This document shows positions 7,933-16,581 of a stretch of 64,000 bases of DNA, piece by piece. The number at the start of each line of letters is the position of its first letter. Position 1 is the stretch's first letter. This DNA comes from JAWWPG01 sp033850885. Its GTDB lineage: Bacteria > Actinomycetota > Actinomycetes > Propionibacteriales > Nocardioidaceae. Both the position numbers and the translations under genes were made by a program. The notes under the pieces are model-generated. The model was given only the letters and a program-made list of their open reading frames with translations. It was not told the origin of the DNA and did not search any database. The stretch is taken from NCBI GenBank assembly GCA_033850885.1, contig JAWWPG010000006.1, positions 62,001 to 126,000 of the forward strand, read 5' to 3'.

Positions 7933-9662
7933 GCAGCTTCCTCTGCGGTGATCTGTGACTCGACGATCTCGGCGTACGTCGGACAGGTGAGCAACAGGTC
8001 CTCGTGGGTGCCCCGCCCGACGATCTCGCCGTCCTCTAGCACGATGATCTGGTCGGCGTCAGTGATCGTCGACACCCGCTGGGCGACGATGACGACGGCG
8101 GCGTCAGCCGTGTGCGGCTTCAGCGCAGCACGCAGGCGGGCGTCGGTCGCGAGGTCGAGCGCCGAGAAGGAATCGTCGAAGAGGTAGATCTCGGGTTGGG
8201 CGACGAGCGCCCGTGCGATGCACAGCCGCTGGCGCTGACCACCGGAGACGTTGGTACCGCCCTGGGCGATCGCGCCGCCCAGTCCCGCCGGCATCGCCTC
8301 GACGAAGCCGCGGGCCTGGGCGATCTCGAGGGCCTGCCAGAGCTGGTCGTCGGTGGCGTCGGGGTTGCCGTACCGGAGGTTGCTGGCGACGGTCCCGCCG
8401 AAAAGGTACGGTCGCTGCGGGACGAGGCCGATCCTCCTCCACAACAGCTCGGGGTCGAGCCGCCGTACGTCGACACCGTCGACAAGCAGCTCACCGCCGG
8501 TCACGTCGACGAGGCGAGGGATCAGCGACACGAGGGTGGTCTTGCCGGCTCCGGTGCTTCCGATGATCGCGGTGGTCTGGCCGGGACGCACCTGAAGCGA
8601 GATGTCCTTGAGGACTGCCGACTCGGCCCCCGGGTAGCTGAAGACGACGTTACGCAGCTCGAGGTTCCCACGGCCCGAGACCGCGGTCACGGGCTCGTCC
8701 GGCGGACGCACCGAGGACTCCGTGTCGAGGACCTCCGCGATTCGATCCGCGCAGACCGATGCGCGAGGCACCATCATCGCCACGAACGTCGCCATCATGA
8801 CCGACATCAGGATCATCACCAGGTAGGAGAGGAAGGCGGTCAGTGCCCCCACCTGCATCTGCCCGGAGGCGACCCGATGTCCGCCGAACCAGAGCACGGC
8901 CACGCTCGAGCCGTTCATGATCAGCATCACGACAGGGAAGATCAAGATCATCAGCCGACCGACGTGCAGCGCGCTCCGCGTCACAGCCGCGTTCGCGTCG
9001 CCGAAGCGCTCGGTCTCACGCCGCTCGCGCACGAACGCACGCACGACCCGGATGCCGCTGATCTGCTCTCGCAGGACTCGGTTCACCTCGTCGATGCGCT
9101 TCTGCATCGACCGGAAGCCCGGCACCATCCGCGAGACGATCAACCCGACGGAGACCGCGAGTAGCGGCACCGCCACGACCATCAACCACGACAGGCCGAC
9201 GTCCTGCCGGAGCGCCATGATGATGCCGCCGATGCAGGTGATCGGAGCGGCGACCAGCATCGTGCACGACATCACAACGAGCATCTGCACCTGCTGGACG
9301 TCGTTCGTGTTGCGGGTGATCAGCGAGGGGGCACCAAACTGCGCCACCTCGCGGGCGGAGAACTCACCGACGCGCTTGAAGACGCTGCCCCGGACGTCTC
9401 GCCCGAAGCTCATCGCCGCCTTGGCTCCGAAGTAGACCGCGGTGATGGCGCACACGATCTGCAAGAAGCTCACCGCGAGCATCCATGCGCCCGTGTGGAG
9501 GATGTACGACGTGTCGCCCTTCAGCACGCCGTTGTCGATGATGTCCGCGTTGAGGCTCGGCAGGTACAGCGACGCCATGGTGCCGACGAGCTGCAGGACG
9601 ACAACGGCGAGCAGCAGTCCGACGTACGGCCGAAGGAACGTGCGCAGGAGTCGGATCAGCAC
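7929..9662 (-). CDS. ABC exporter half-transporter, degenerate-site subunit
   Basis: 577-residue ABC exporter half with six membrane helices and a nucleotide domain. Walker A is GSTGAGKT and the signature NVSGGQRQ is normal, but Walker B reads LFDDSFSALD: the catalytic Glu is Asp. This is the hallmark of heterodimeric exporters with one non-hydrolysing site. GTG 9662 has GGGAG upstream and overlaps the TetR stop by a few bases, so the three genes form one operon. Confidence 0.9.
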   Translation of the reverse strand: MLIRLLRTFLRPYVGLLLAVVVLQLVGTMASLYLPSLNADIIDNGVLKGDTSYILHTGAWMLAVSFLQIVCAITAVYFGAKAAMSFGRDVRGSVFKRVGEFSAREVAQFGAPSLITRNTNDVQQVQMLVVMSCTMLVAAPITCIGGIIMALRQDVGLSWLMVVAVPLLAVSVGLIVSRMVPGFRSMQKRIDEVNRVLREQISGIRVVRAFVRERRETERFGDANAAVTRSALHVGRLMILIFPVVMLIMNGSSVAVLWFGGHRVASGQMQVGALTAFLSYLVMILMSVMMATFVAMMVPRASVCADRIAEVLDTESSVRPPDEPVTAVSGRGNLELRNVVFSYPGAESAVLKDISLQVRPGQTTAIIGSTGAGKTTLVSLIPRLVDVTGGELLVDGVDVRRLDPELLWRRIGLVPQRPYLFGGTVASNLRYGNPDATDDQLWQALEIAQARGFVEAMPAGLGGAIAQGGTNVSGGQRQRLCIARALVAQPEIYLFDDSFSALDLATDARLRAALKPHTADAAVVIVAQRVSTITDADQIIVLEDGEIVGRGTHEDLLLTCPTYAEIVESQITAEEAA

Positions 9663-10306
9663 GTCAGTCTCCCGGGAGTGGTACGGCTGGTTGCAAGCGC
9701 GAGCGAAGGCTCTGGCGTGCGGTCGGCCCCGACGGGCGACTTGGTGACGCCGTTCAGCAGTAGATCAACGATCTCTCTTGCGGACAAGGGATTTTCGTCC
9801 GTGATGCGGGGGTGACTGCCAGCGAAGACGACGAGCCGAAGCCGGCGCGCACACTCGGAAGGATCGGATCGCAGCTGGTCGGCGTGGCGGGCGAACACCT
9901 CAGTCAGTGCCTCGAGAATCGCCGCATTGGCTTGCGATCTGGCGCCTGGGTGGGCGTCCGAGGGTCCTCTGAAACCTAACGCTGTGACAAGGTGGAAGAC
10001 CTTCGCGAGCCGCTCCTGAAGGATCTCGACCGCTGCGATGAGCCGGTCCTCCATACCGGCAGCCGGGTCGAGTGACGCAAGCCGGCGGATCGCGGGTTGG
10101 GGGTCCAACGCGGCAGCCAACGAGGCCCGGATCAGGGCGTCCTTGTCCGGGAAGACGCCGAAGATCGTGCCCTCGGCCACTCCTGCGGCATGGGCGATCT
10201 GGCGGGTCGTCACTGCCGGCCCATACTCCGTGATCAGGGGCAGGGTTGCGGCAACCAGCGCCGCTCGGCGTTCGTCCGGGGGAAGCGGTTTGGCCCGGGA
10301 GGACAT
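9656..10306 (-). CDS. TetR family regulator of the ABC exporter
   Basis: 216-residue TetR protein. The N-terminal helix-turn-helix is seen in VTTRQIAHAAGVAEGTIFGVF, followed by a ligand domain typical of the family. ATG 10306 is preferred over an upstream ATG at 10363, because the longer form would cover the perfect palindrome at 10321-10338. First gene of a TetR-ABC-ABC operon, so autorepression relieved by an exporter substrate is the expected logic. Confidence 0.88.
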   Translation of the reverse strand: MSSRAKPLPPDERRAALVAATLPLITEYGPAVTTRQIAHAAGVAEGTIFGVFPDKDALIRASLAAALDPQPAIRRLASLDPAAGMEDRLIAAVEILQERLAKVFHLVTALGFRGPSDAHPGARSQANAAILEALTEVFARHADQLRSDPSECARRLRLVVFAGSHPRITDENPLSAREIVDLLLNGVTKSPVGADRTPEPSLALATSRTTPGRLTC

Positions 10307-10320
10307 CCGCCAAGGGTAAC

Positions 10321-10338
10321 TGAGTGAGTGCTCACTCA
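10321..10338. promoter_or_regulatory. TetR operator palindrome
   Basis: Perfect inverted repeat TGAGTGAG-TG-CTCACTCA directly upstream of the TetR gene. Size and form fit a TetR-family operator, and TGAGTGAG-type half-sites are common for TetR proteins controlling exporters. Confidence 0.75.
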
Positions 10339-10341
10339 CAA

Positions 10342-10385
10342 TTGTATGGTGTTTCCCATACAACTTTGTATTGTAAACACCATAC
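10342..10385. promoter_or_regulatory. Nested inverted repeats upstream of the AAA ATPase gene
   Basis: Two overlapping perfect palindromes share their left half: TTGTATGG-N6-CCATACAA (10342-10363) and GTATGGTGTTT-N20-AAACACCATAC (10344-10354 with 10375-10385). The block is AT-rich for this genome and lies 22 bp before the ATPase start, so it probably holds its promoter and an operator. The binding protein is unknown. Confidence 0.55.
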
Positions 10386-10406
10386 AGACCTGGCTAGCCT
10401 GGTGGG

Positions 10407-11585
10407 ATGCCCCGCGCCTTCCCGTTCGAGACACCCATCACGAGCGACGCCCTTATCGACCGACGAGAGGAGCTCCACCAGCTCCACCTCGCCGCCACCG
10501 ACGGCGCGCACGTCCGAGTCGCCGGCCCCCGACGGTACGGGAAGACGTCCTTGCTGCTTGCCCACGCCCGCAACCTCGAACAGGTTAACTGGCGCACGGT
10601 CCACGTGGACTTCTACGGAGTGACGTCGCTGGCGGAGGTGTGCGCCCGTATCGCGAGCGCGTACTCGCGCCTCGGAGACCATCACGTCCGTTCCCGGCTC
10701 GAGGGTCTCAGCTCCCGGCTCGGCCTGAGCCTGACCACATCCGGCGTCGGCCTGACCGTCGGACCGCGTCAGCCTTCGCCGTCGTACGACGCAACCCTGC
10801 TCGCCACGGCCGAGCTGCTCGACCTTCCGCTGCGCCTCTTCGAGCGTGACCGGCGACCCACCCTCGTCGTCTTCGACGAGTTCCAGGACCTGCTCAGCGC
10901 GGGACCGACTCTCGACGGGCTGCTGCGCTCGCACGTGCAGTACCACGGCGACGCCGCCACCTACATCTACGCCGGCTCGCAACCGTCGCTGATGCGCCGC
11001 CTCTTCACCGACCGCGAACGGCCCCTCTACGGGCAGGCGGAGCCGCTCGACCTTGCCCCGCTGCCGATCGAGGAGGTCCTGGTGGAGCTCGCCGAGCGGT
11101 TCGCGCAGCTCGGCGAGGAGCCGGGAGAAGCACTTGCGCCCCTCGTGGTGGCGGCGTCCGGACACCCCCAACGGACCATGCTGTTCGCGCACCTGCTGCA
11201 TCGCGAGCTCGGGATGCGCGACTCGGGGAGTACGACCCTGCCGGACGCCGCCGACGTCGAGGGCGTGCGGCTGGCCGATGCGCTGATCGACCTCGCGGTG
11301 CGCCAGACGAGCGAGGGGCACCACGCGGTGTGGGACTCGCTGAGCTCCGGGAAGAAGGCGGTGCTGGCGGCGATGGCCGACGACATCCGGCCCACCGGGT
11401 CACGCGCCACCGAGCGCTCGGGGCTGAGCCGCGCGACCCTGCAGTCGGCGCTGCGGGAGCTCGGCCAAGACGGGCAGCACATCGCGCGCAACCAGAACGG
11501 CCCCACCGCGGCCGGCTACTGGCACTACGTCGATCCGCTGTTCGCCATCTGGGTGGCCAGGCGTGGTCAGGTGGGCGGCTCGTGA
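10407..11585 (+). CDS. Solitary AAA ATPase with winged-helix C-terminus (archaeal-ATPase type)
   Basis: 392-residue P-loop ATPase of the Pfam ATPase_2 (archaeal ATPase) group. Walker A GPRRYGKTS lies at about 40-48, Walker B LVVFDEFQDL at about 153-162, and a C-terminal winged-helix-like region includes SRATLQSALRELGQDGQ. The family's function is poorly known; members occur as lone accessory genes and sometimes beside nucleases or toxins, but no partner is adjacent here. It is flanked by nested palindromes upstream and a palindromic repeat cluster downstream, consistent with an acquired gene. Confidence 0.82.
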   Translation: MPRAFPFETPITSDALIDRREELHQLHLAATDGAHVRVAGPRRYGKTSLLLAHARNLEQVNWRTVHVDFYGVTSLAEVCARIASAYSRLGDHHVRSRLEGLSSRLGLSLTTSGVGLTVGPRQPSPSYDATLLATAELLDLPLRLFERDRRPTLVVFDEFQDLLSAGPTLDGLLRSHVQYHGDAATYIYAGSQPSLMRRLFTDRERPLYGQAEPLDLAPLPIEEVLVELAERFAQLGEEPGEALAPLVVAASGHPQRTMLFAHLLHRELGMRDSGSTTLPDAADVEGVRLADALIDLAVRQTSEGHHAVWDSLSSGKKAVLAAMADDIRPTGSRATERSGLSRATLQSALRELGQDGQHIARNQNGPTAAGYWHYVDPLFAIWVARRGQVGGS

Positions 11586-11730
11586 CCGGCGGCGCGCTGC
11601 CCTCGGAGCCTCGCCGGGGATGCTTCCGAGGCATTCCAGGCAAGGCATGCCAGCCAAACGCGAGGCCGCAGCCTGAGCGACGAGCCAGGCACGAGTGGAC
11701 CGAAGCCCGCCTGACCCCTCTTTGGGCGCT

Positions 11731-11870
11731 TGCGTGGTGCACCCCCCAAGAAGCCCTCAAGCCACTCACATCTGGTCGCTCTCGCGGCGTCTGGGTGGTG
11801 CACCACCCAACTAGCCCTCCAGCCACTCACATCTGGGTGGCTTGAGGGACGCTTGGGTGGTGCACCACCG
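11731..11870. repeat. Three spaced palindromes, core GTGGTGCACC
   Basis: GTGGTGCACC occurs at 11734-11743, 11795-11804 and 11857-11866, spaced 61 and 62 bp. The middle copy is the full palindrome GGGTGGTGCACCACCC. Between copies lies a direct repeat AGCCCTCNAGCCACTCACAT, with CTTGAGGG in reverse before the third copy. The rest of the 372-bp gap (11586-11957) holds no supportable gene; around 11635-11662 it has AGGCATGCCAGCCAAACG, a relative of the repeat at 39.8 kb. Confidence 0.8.
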
Positions 11871-11957
11871 AAATGGCGCCCGCAGCTCATGCGGGTTGCG
11901 CGCACGATGATCGCGTCGGGTGCCTTACCCGCCGCCTCACGCGTCATACGCGGTGGT

Positions 11958-12572
11958 CTAGTCCGATACGGTGAACTGCTCTCGGCGGTGCTTGGGTTGC
12001 TCGATCTCGTCAAGGATTGCAACGGCGTAGTCCTCTGCGCTGATGTGCTGGCCGAGCACCATGTCGGATCCAACCCGGTAGCGTCCGGTGCGCCGCCCCG
12101 GTGCCATGGCCGGGGCCGGAGACACGTACACCCAGTCAACGAAACCTCCCCCACTCTTGAACTGCTTCAAGGCCGCCAACCCGGCGAGCGCCTCGTGCCG
12201 GAACTCGGGCGGGAAGTCGCGGGTATTCAGCAGCCGCAGCCCCGGTGCGACGAAGAGCGAGCCGGCGCCGCCTACCACGATCAGCCGCCGCGTACCAACG
12301 TTCCGGGCGAGCGTGCGCAGTGCTGCGAGGTACGTCTCAACACGTCCTCCGGTGCGGCTCGGTCCGATCGCTGAAACCACGGCATGGTGCTCGGATGCCA
12401 CCTTCGCCACGTCGTCGCCGTCGGCCGCATCTCCCAGCCGATGGACGGCACCCTCGGGCAAAGCGTCGGCGGGATGGCGTGTCACGACGGTCACGTGATG
12501 GTCCCGATCGAGCGCCTCGGCAACGATCCGAGAGCCAATGGTGCCGCCTCCGCCGTACACCGCGATCCACAT
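11958..12572 (-). CDS. NAD(P)-binding Rossmann-fold protein (NmrA/BVR-B-like)
   Basis: 204-residue atypical short-chain dehydrogenase relative. The nucleotide motif GGGGTIGS is at the N-terminus and RRLIVVGGAGSLFV occupies mid-protein, as in YwnB/NmrA-like NAD(P)H-binding proteins. These act as flavin or quinone reductases or as redox sensors; the substrate cannot be told. Monocistronic on the minus strand, next to the tRNA gene. Confidence 0.82.
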   Translation of the reverse strand: MWIAVYGGGGTIGSRIVAEALDRDHHVTVVTRHPADALPEGAVHRLGDAADGDDVAKVASEHHAVVSAIGPSRTGGRVETYLAALRTLARNVGTRRLIVVGGAGSLFVAPGLRLLNTRDFPPEFRHEALAGLAALKQFKSGGGFVDWVYVSPAPAMAPGRRTGRYRVGSDMVLGQHISAEDYAVAILDEIEQPKHRREQFTVSD

Positions 12573-12746
12573 CTAGCCTCCCGGTATGAGCGACCGATCC
12601 CTTGAACCTGATCCGAGCCTATCGGCGCTGATGCCGGGCCGTCGGTCGTGTCTCGACGTGTGCCTGATGTCGTACGATCGAGCGACGGGTGGCCGGGTGG
12701 CCGGGACGAGGCACGCAGATCTGGCGTGATCGCGGGTTCACCGCCT

Positions 12747-12823
12747 GGGGCGGTAGCTCAGCTGGTTAGAGCAGAGGACTCATAATCCTTGGGTCGCGGG
12801 TTCGAGTCCCGCCCGCCCTACCA
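12747..12823 (+). tRNA. tRNA with CAU anticodon (elongator Met or Ile2)
   Basis: Cloverleaf: acceptor GGGGCGG/CCGCCCT (one G-U pair), D arm GCTC...GAGC, anticodon stem GAGGA/TCCTT with loop CTCATAA (anticodon CAT, 12781-12783), T arm GCGGG-TTCGAGT-CCCGC, discriminator A and encoded CCA. Elongator Met and lysidine-modified Ile2 tRNAs cannot be separated by eye. It borders the accessory tract, so its 3' end could have served as an integration site, but no duplicated 3' end is seen in the window. Confidence 0.93.
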
Positions 12824-13084
12824 CGTTCGACCTGCGAGAATCTCTGGCTCGTCCTGGGCTCTATCGCCTCCGATGAGGCTGCACCAGGGAAAATGTCAGG
12901 GAAACGTCGGCGAACCCTCAGCGGGCGAAGGCCGAGAGCGCCCGGTTAGCCTCGAACCATTTCCTTGACCGCCGTGTCACCGCGCCGACCCGTCGCGGTC
13001 TGGCAAGACGACACCTGGAGTTTGGTCACGTTGAGGGCTGGCTCAGCGACCGTAGGGAACCTACGGATTGGAAGGGACTCCTGA

Positions 13085-13119
13085 CACAGCACCCCGGACC
13101 GGCTGGCCGGGGTGCTGTG
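13085..13119 (+). terminator. Strong hairpin after the tRNA gene
   Basis: Perfect 13-bp inverted repeat CACAGCACCCCGG / CCGGGGTGCTGTG with a 9-base loop and no U-tract, the common form in high-GC actinobacteria. It could end transcription from the tRNA side or from the convergent gene that stops at 13159. The remaining DNA between 12824 and 13158 shows no supportable gene. Confidence 0.55.
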
Positions 13120-13158
13120 CGTCTCACGGGGTTTGGCTACAGAGCCTCTTGGTTGTGA

Positions 13159-14175
13159 TCAGGGCCCGGACAGGACGCAGTTGGCGGAGGCGTTCGATGC
13201 TTCCTTCTGTAGGCCGTACGGGTGGCCGTTGAGGGTGACGTCACCGCTGTTCGAGAGCGTTGGGCCGAAGTCCCAGGCGCACTCGTCGCCGATCTCGTAT
13301 CCGGCTGCGTCATACCAGGCGTTGAGCTGCGGATCGGTCACGGCTTCGGTCTGTTCGTGGCTGGTCACGTTGATGACGGCGTCGGCGTTGAGGTTGTTGG
13401 GGAACTGCTGAGTCCCGCCGGGGGGGAAGTAGCAGTTGTTTCCGGAGCTCACTGTCGGGTACGGCATGTTCGCGTAGATCAGGTTGCCGCCTGCGTTGGG
13501 AATGTAACTGTGATAGGCGCAGTAGTACTGGTAGGACTGTTGCGCGCACGTGCTGTCGAAGCAGGAGCCTTCGTTCTTCGGGGTGTAGACGAAGAACATG
13601 TCACTGGGGCTCTTCGTGATGCCGTGCGCAGCAGCGTCTGCGACCACTCGCGCCTGAATGTCGGCATCGGTGACACAGTTCGTCCCGGTATCACTCGTCG
13701 TGCAGTGACCGGGGGGAAACGCGGTGGTGTCGACCCACGTCGCCGTGTACTTGGTCGTTGTCGGTACGTTGCCGTTGCTCGTGTACTGGATGTTGTTGTG
13801 GTAGAAGGTTGAACCGCCGACGTCGCTGAAGTACCGCTTGATGAGGCTCTTGTACTTCGTCGTCAGGCCTTGGCTGGTGGCGCCACTTTGCAAAGTCGCC
13901 GGGTTCCAGAAGATCGCATACGACTTCTCCGTCTTCATGATCGGTCCGCCGTTGAAAAGCAGCGGAGGCGAGCCCTGCCGCTCATCGGCAGCCGGTTGGG
14001 CGTGGCTGCGCCCGCTCGGGGCCGGGAAGAAATGCACCTTGCGAGCTTGAGCCGCTGTACCTTCCGGGTGATGGGCGACTGTCCGAGGAACCGATGCGCT
14101 CGCCGCGGCTCCGGCAAGCACGCTGCCGGCTAGCAAGGTCGCTGCCCCGAACACCACGATGTTGGAACGTCTCAT
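13159..14175 (-). CDS. Secreted putative metallopeptidase (HExxEAxTDP type)
   Basis: 338-residue exported protein with a Sec signal peptide (about 1-28) and an Ala/Ser cleavage region. The mature part has HEQTEAVTDP (273-282) followed by EIGDEC (294-299), and several Cys that suggest disulphides. HExxE followed by a downstream acidic residue resembles gluzincin-like metallopeptidases, and related secreted actinobacterial proteins share it; peptidase activity is inference. A distant relative with the same motif lies at 43784-44950. An inverted repeat is found upstream. No operon partners. Confidence 0.72.
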   Translation of the reverse strand: MRRSNIVVFGAATLLAGSVLAGAAASASVPRTVAHHPEGTAAQARKVHFFPAPSGRSHAQPAADERQGSPPLLFNGGPIMKTEKSYAIFWNPATLQSGATSQGLTTKYKSLIKRYFSDVGGSTFYHNNIQYTSNGNVPTTTKYTATWVDTTAFPPGHCTTSDTGTNCVTDADIQARVVADAAAHGITKSPSDMFFVYTPKNEGSCFDSTCAQQSYQYYCAYHSYIPNAGGNLIYANMPYPTVSSGNNCYFPPGGTQQFPNNLNADAVINVTSHEQTEAVTDPQLNAWYDAAGYEIGDECAWDFGPTLSNSGDVTLNGHPYGLQKEASNASANCVLSGP

Positions 14176-14259
14176 GTTCTACCTTTCGAGAGGGGCGGGT
14201 GACTCGGCCTCTCAACGACAACTCGTCCCCGGTGTTTTGTCAGGGACCTTACTCTCTAA

Positions 14260-14297
14260 GTTTGTTCTCAGGGCCATTTGACCAAAAGAGAACAAAC
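14260..14297. promoter_or_regulatory. Inverted repeat upstream of the secreted metallopeptidase-like gene
   Basis: GTTTGTTCTC (14260-14269) and GAGAACAAAC (14288-14297) form a perfect 10-bp inverted repeat with an 18-bp spacer, 85-122 bp before the start codon of the minus-strand gene. An operator is possible; a stem-loop in the leader is the alternative. Confidence 0.45.
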
Positions 14298-14505
14298 GCT
14301 GACCTTCGTTAAGTCGAGACCCGACATGGCTAGCAGGGGCGCACGCTAAACGTCGTCAGTTGTCGCGCTGGCCGTTGATACTGGTCTCAACCGGTGCCCA
14401 AACACTGGCGCAGAGCACTCCGGCGCGCGACTCAAAGGACCAGCCGGGCGTGACGGTCACGACTTGACCATGACCACGCAAGACCGCGGCAGAGTTTCTC
14501 ACCCC

Positions 14506-14688
14506 TCACGAGCTCCGACTCAGCGCCACATCGACACGTGCAAGTGCCAGCACCATGAGCTGGTGACGCCGGTACAGCCGCACAACGTCCCGGTGCACTA
14601 CCCGGTGTACTGCCATCTGGTGCTCTGGACACGCGACCAGGGCCGGGTGGATGCTGTTGCGTATCAGCATCTCGGCTGCCCTTCGCAT
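14506..14688 (-). CDS. Small hypothetical protein
   Basis: 60-residue reading frame, not recognised. It is listed because its end (RLYRRHQLMVLALARVDVAL) matches at protein level a remnant at 15250-15384 (RLYWRHPLAVLGQVREAVAL), so both probably derive from one small gene family. The start is uncertain, the frame may be decayed, and no clear ribosome site is seen. Confidence 0.35.
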   Translation of the reverse strand: MRRAAEMLIRNSIHPALVACPEHQMAVHRVVHRDVVRLYRRHQLMVLALARVDVALSRSS

Positions 14689-14759
14689 CTGCTCGGACCC
14701 TGTCGATCCGGTCGTCGACCTGGATGCCCTCTCGATTGCAGCAGGTAGAGGGGCATGCC

Positions 14760-15171
14760 ATGTCTCCTCGTATCGGCTTTGCGGTAGCCACGTCTGTGGC
14801 AACGCTGGTGGGGTTGCTGGTGGGCCTTTCTGGTCCCTCGACAGCAAACTCGGTAGGGGTGACCACAGGTGCGACCGGGCCGATGTGGCGAGCGGTCAGC
14901 GCCGGCTATCCCCACACCTGCGGGATTCGCCGAGACCGCACCCTGTGCTGCTGGGGATACAACGGCGATGGCGAGCTCGGGCTCAGCGACACCACCAACC
15001 GGTTAGTGCCCACCCAGGTTGGCACCGACAGCGACTGGGACCACCTCAGCGCCGGCGGCGGGCACACTGCGCCACCCGTACCGCCGCACCCTGTGGTGCT
15101 GCGGAGACAACACCTACGGGGAGCTCGGACTCGGCGACACCACCAACCGGTTAGTGCCCACGCGAGTCTAG
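14760..15171 (+). pseudogene. RCC1-repeat secreted protein, frameshifted and truncated
   Basis: ATG 14760 begins a Sec signal (MSPRIGFAVATSVATLVGLLV) followed by one RCC1 repeat with HTCGIRRDRTLCCWGYNG and GELGLSDTTNRLVP. The second repeat continues in another frame as LWCCGDNTYGELGLGDTTN and stops at 15169-15171. A 27-bp direct repeat marks the two units, 147 bp apart, close to the ~50-residue RCC1 period. Intact family members carry several repeats that form a propeller, so this copy is both frameshifted and cut short. Confidence 0.75.
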
Positions 15172-15249
15172 GCGAGCGACCACAGGGCCGGCACTAGTGA
15201 GTTGTCCGCCACGGTCACCTCGATGGCTCCCACCTCACCCTCCGGCGGG

Positions 15250-15384
15250 TCAGGAACCGCTAGGCGAGTCGGTGTCCCGTCGCCGCCGGAAGGAGCCGGG
15301 AGGCGCCACCGCGTGACCGAGATTCAACGCCACCGCCTCACGCACTTGGCCCAGCACGGCGAGCGGATGACGCCAGTACAACCG
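15250..15384 (-). pseudogene. Remnant of a small gene related to 14506-14688
   Basis: 44 codons without an evident start, preceded in frame by a stop. The sequence begins RLYWRHPLAVLGQVREAVAL and resembles the C-terminus of the reading frame at 14506-14688. Function unknown; probably a truncated paralogue. Confidence 0.35.
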
Positions 15385-15480
15385 GGCTCACGCACACAGC
15401 GATCGGTCGTGAGTGTCAGCGCCGGGCGATGGTGCCGGGGTCGTCCGATTATGGTGGTGCCCGGGTGAGATCGGCGGCAT

Positions 15481-15744
15481 CTACTCCTCGATCAGAATGA
15501 CCAGCGTCTCAGGCAGCACGCCGTCGTACTCCATCGCCTCGGCCATCGACTGCTTCTGCATTGCTGCCATGACCACATCCAGGTCAGCGACGTCCATCAG
15601 TACGGCGACCTGTGTGCGGTTCTGGGGGTTGACGAAGGTTCGGGTGTTGGTGACCCCGAGCGGGCCGAAGACCTCTTCCCGCTTCGGCGAGGCAAGCCAG
15701 TGGTCTGTGTCCTTCACATCGTGGTGTGCGATGACGGTGGGCAT
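15481..15744 (-). CDS. Small conserved-type protein, possibly ferredoxin-like fold
   Basis: 87 residues, MPTVIAHHDVKDTDHWLAS..., not assigned to a family. ATG 15744 has an ideal AGGAGG five bases upstream, the best evidence that it is expressed. Size and the alternating VAVLMDVADLD pattern suggest a dimeric alpha-beta barrel (ABM/EthD-like) fold, as in three other small proteins of this tract (16120, 19144, 20428). Function unknown. Confidence 0.65.
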   Translation of the reverse strand: MPTVIAHHDVKDTDHWLASPKREEVFGPLGVTNTRTFVNPQNRTQVAVLMDVADLDVVMAAMQKQSMAEAMEYDGVLPETLVILIEE

Positions 15745-16119
15745 GCTGCCTCCTGGGTTGCGCTCCGCGCATCTGCGCGGGGATCGTGCGAAGCGTACTG
15801 CGGCGCCAGCCGATTCTGGCAACCAGGAGGCCAACCGGGCCCGATATGGGTGAGGAAGCGGGCGGTGGCCCGTCGTCCGCACATGGAGCCGCCTAGTGCC
15901 GTTCGACGGGATGCTTGAACGGCATCTCGGTCGAGTTCCGCTTCCAAACGACATCTGGGGGCAAGGCCGCGAAGTAAGTCATCGTCGCCAAGTTCCAACT
16001 CCGACCGCGCCGTGCCGCCAAGCGTCGGTTATCGGCGCGCAAGCAGCGGACGTGGTGCTCTGACCTTTGCCCCGGCTGGACTGCTGGCCCGACCCAACCC
16101 GCACCGCTAACCTGACGGG

Positions 16120-16422
16120 GTGTTCCGCCATCTGATTCTGTTCCCGAGCGTCGTGGACCACGACGTGGTCGAGCGCATCGCGGCGGAGGATCTCGCTACG
16201 GCATTCAGGAGGAGCGACGGATTCCGCTCGTTGAGCGTGAGTGTCGGCCCGTTGATGGGTCCTGCTGCCCGTGAGGGCGAGATCAGCGGTGTCGTCGAGG
16301 CGACCTTTGAGACTCTGGACGCGGCCCTGGCTGCGATCATGGCCCCGTCATTCGAGGAGACCAAGACCAAGGTGGAGGCGCTCGGCGTTCGCATCTACTT
16401 GTTCGAGCTGCGGGACCTTTGA
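16120..16422 (+). CDS. Small dimeric alpha-beta barrel-like protein
   Basis: 100 residues from GTG 16120. A beta strand (FRHLILFPS), helix, strand (LSVSVGP), helix and a final strand (IYLFEL) resemble Dabb/ABM-type stress proteins. No recognisable catalytic residues and no operon partner. The start lacks an obvious ribosome site, so a leaderless or different start is possible. Confidence 0.55.
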   Translation: MFRHLILFPSVVDHDVVERIAAEDLATAFRRSDGFRSLSVSVGPLMGPAAREGEISGVVEATFETLDAALAAIMAPSFEETKTKVEALGVRIYLFELRDL

Positions 16423-16581
16423 CGGAATGTTGTCGTTCGAGGCGCCGATCGGTCAGCGGGGATATCGTCGGGATCCGAACCGGCAGTATGTCCACCGCGA
16501 CCAGGTCGTCTGCGCTCACTCGGTTCACCTGGGCCTGGCTTGGGCAGGGCGCCCTTCCGGAGGGTGGGTAGTTGGCGCGTT

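Noticed and set aside
6010..8187. Long plus-strand frame opposite the ABC exporter
   Set aside because: Covers the junction of two clear ABC genes and is rich in Asp/Arg/Gln with no motif; a GC-driven shadow.
11731..11870. CRISPR-like array of three regularly spaced repeats
   Set aside because: The spacers are themselves nearly identical, the repeat core is a perfect palindrome, only three units exist and no cas gene is near.
12747..12823. Duplicated tRNA 3' end as an attachment site
   Set aside because: I searched by eye for a second copy of the T-arm/acceptor end and found none in the window; the only similar string is in tRNA-Asn.
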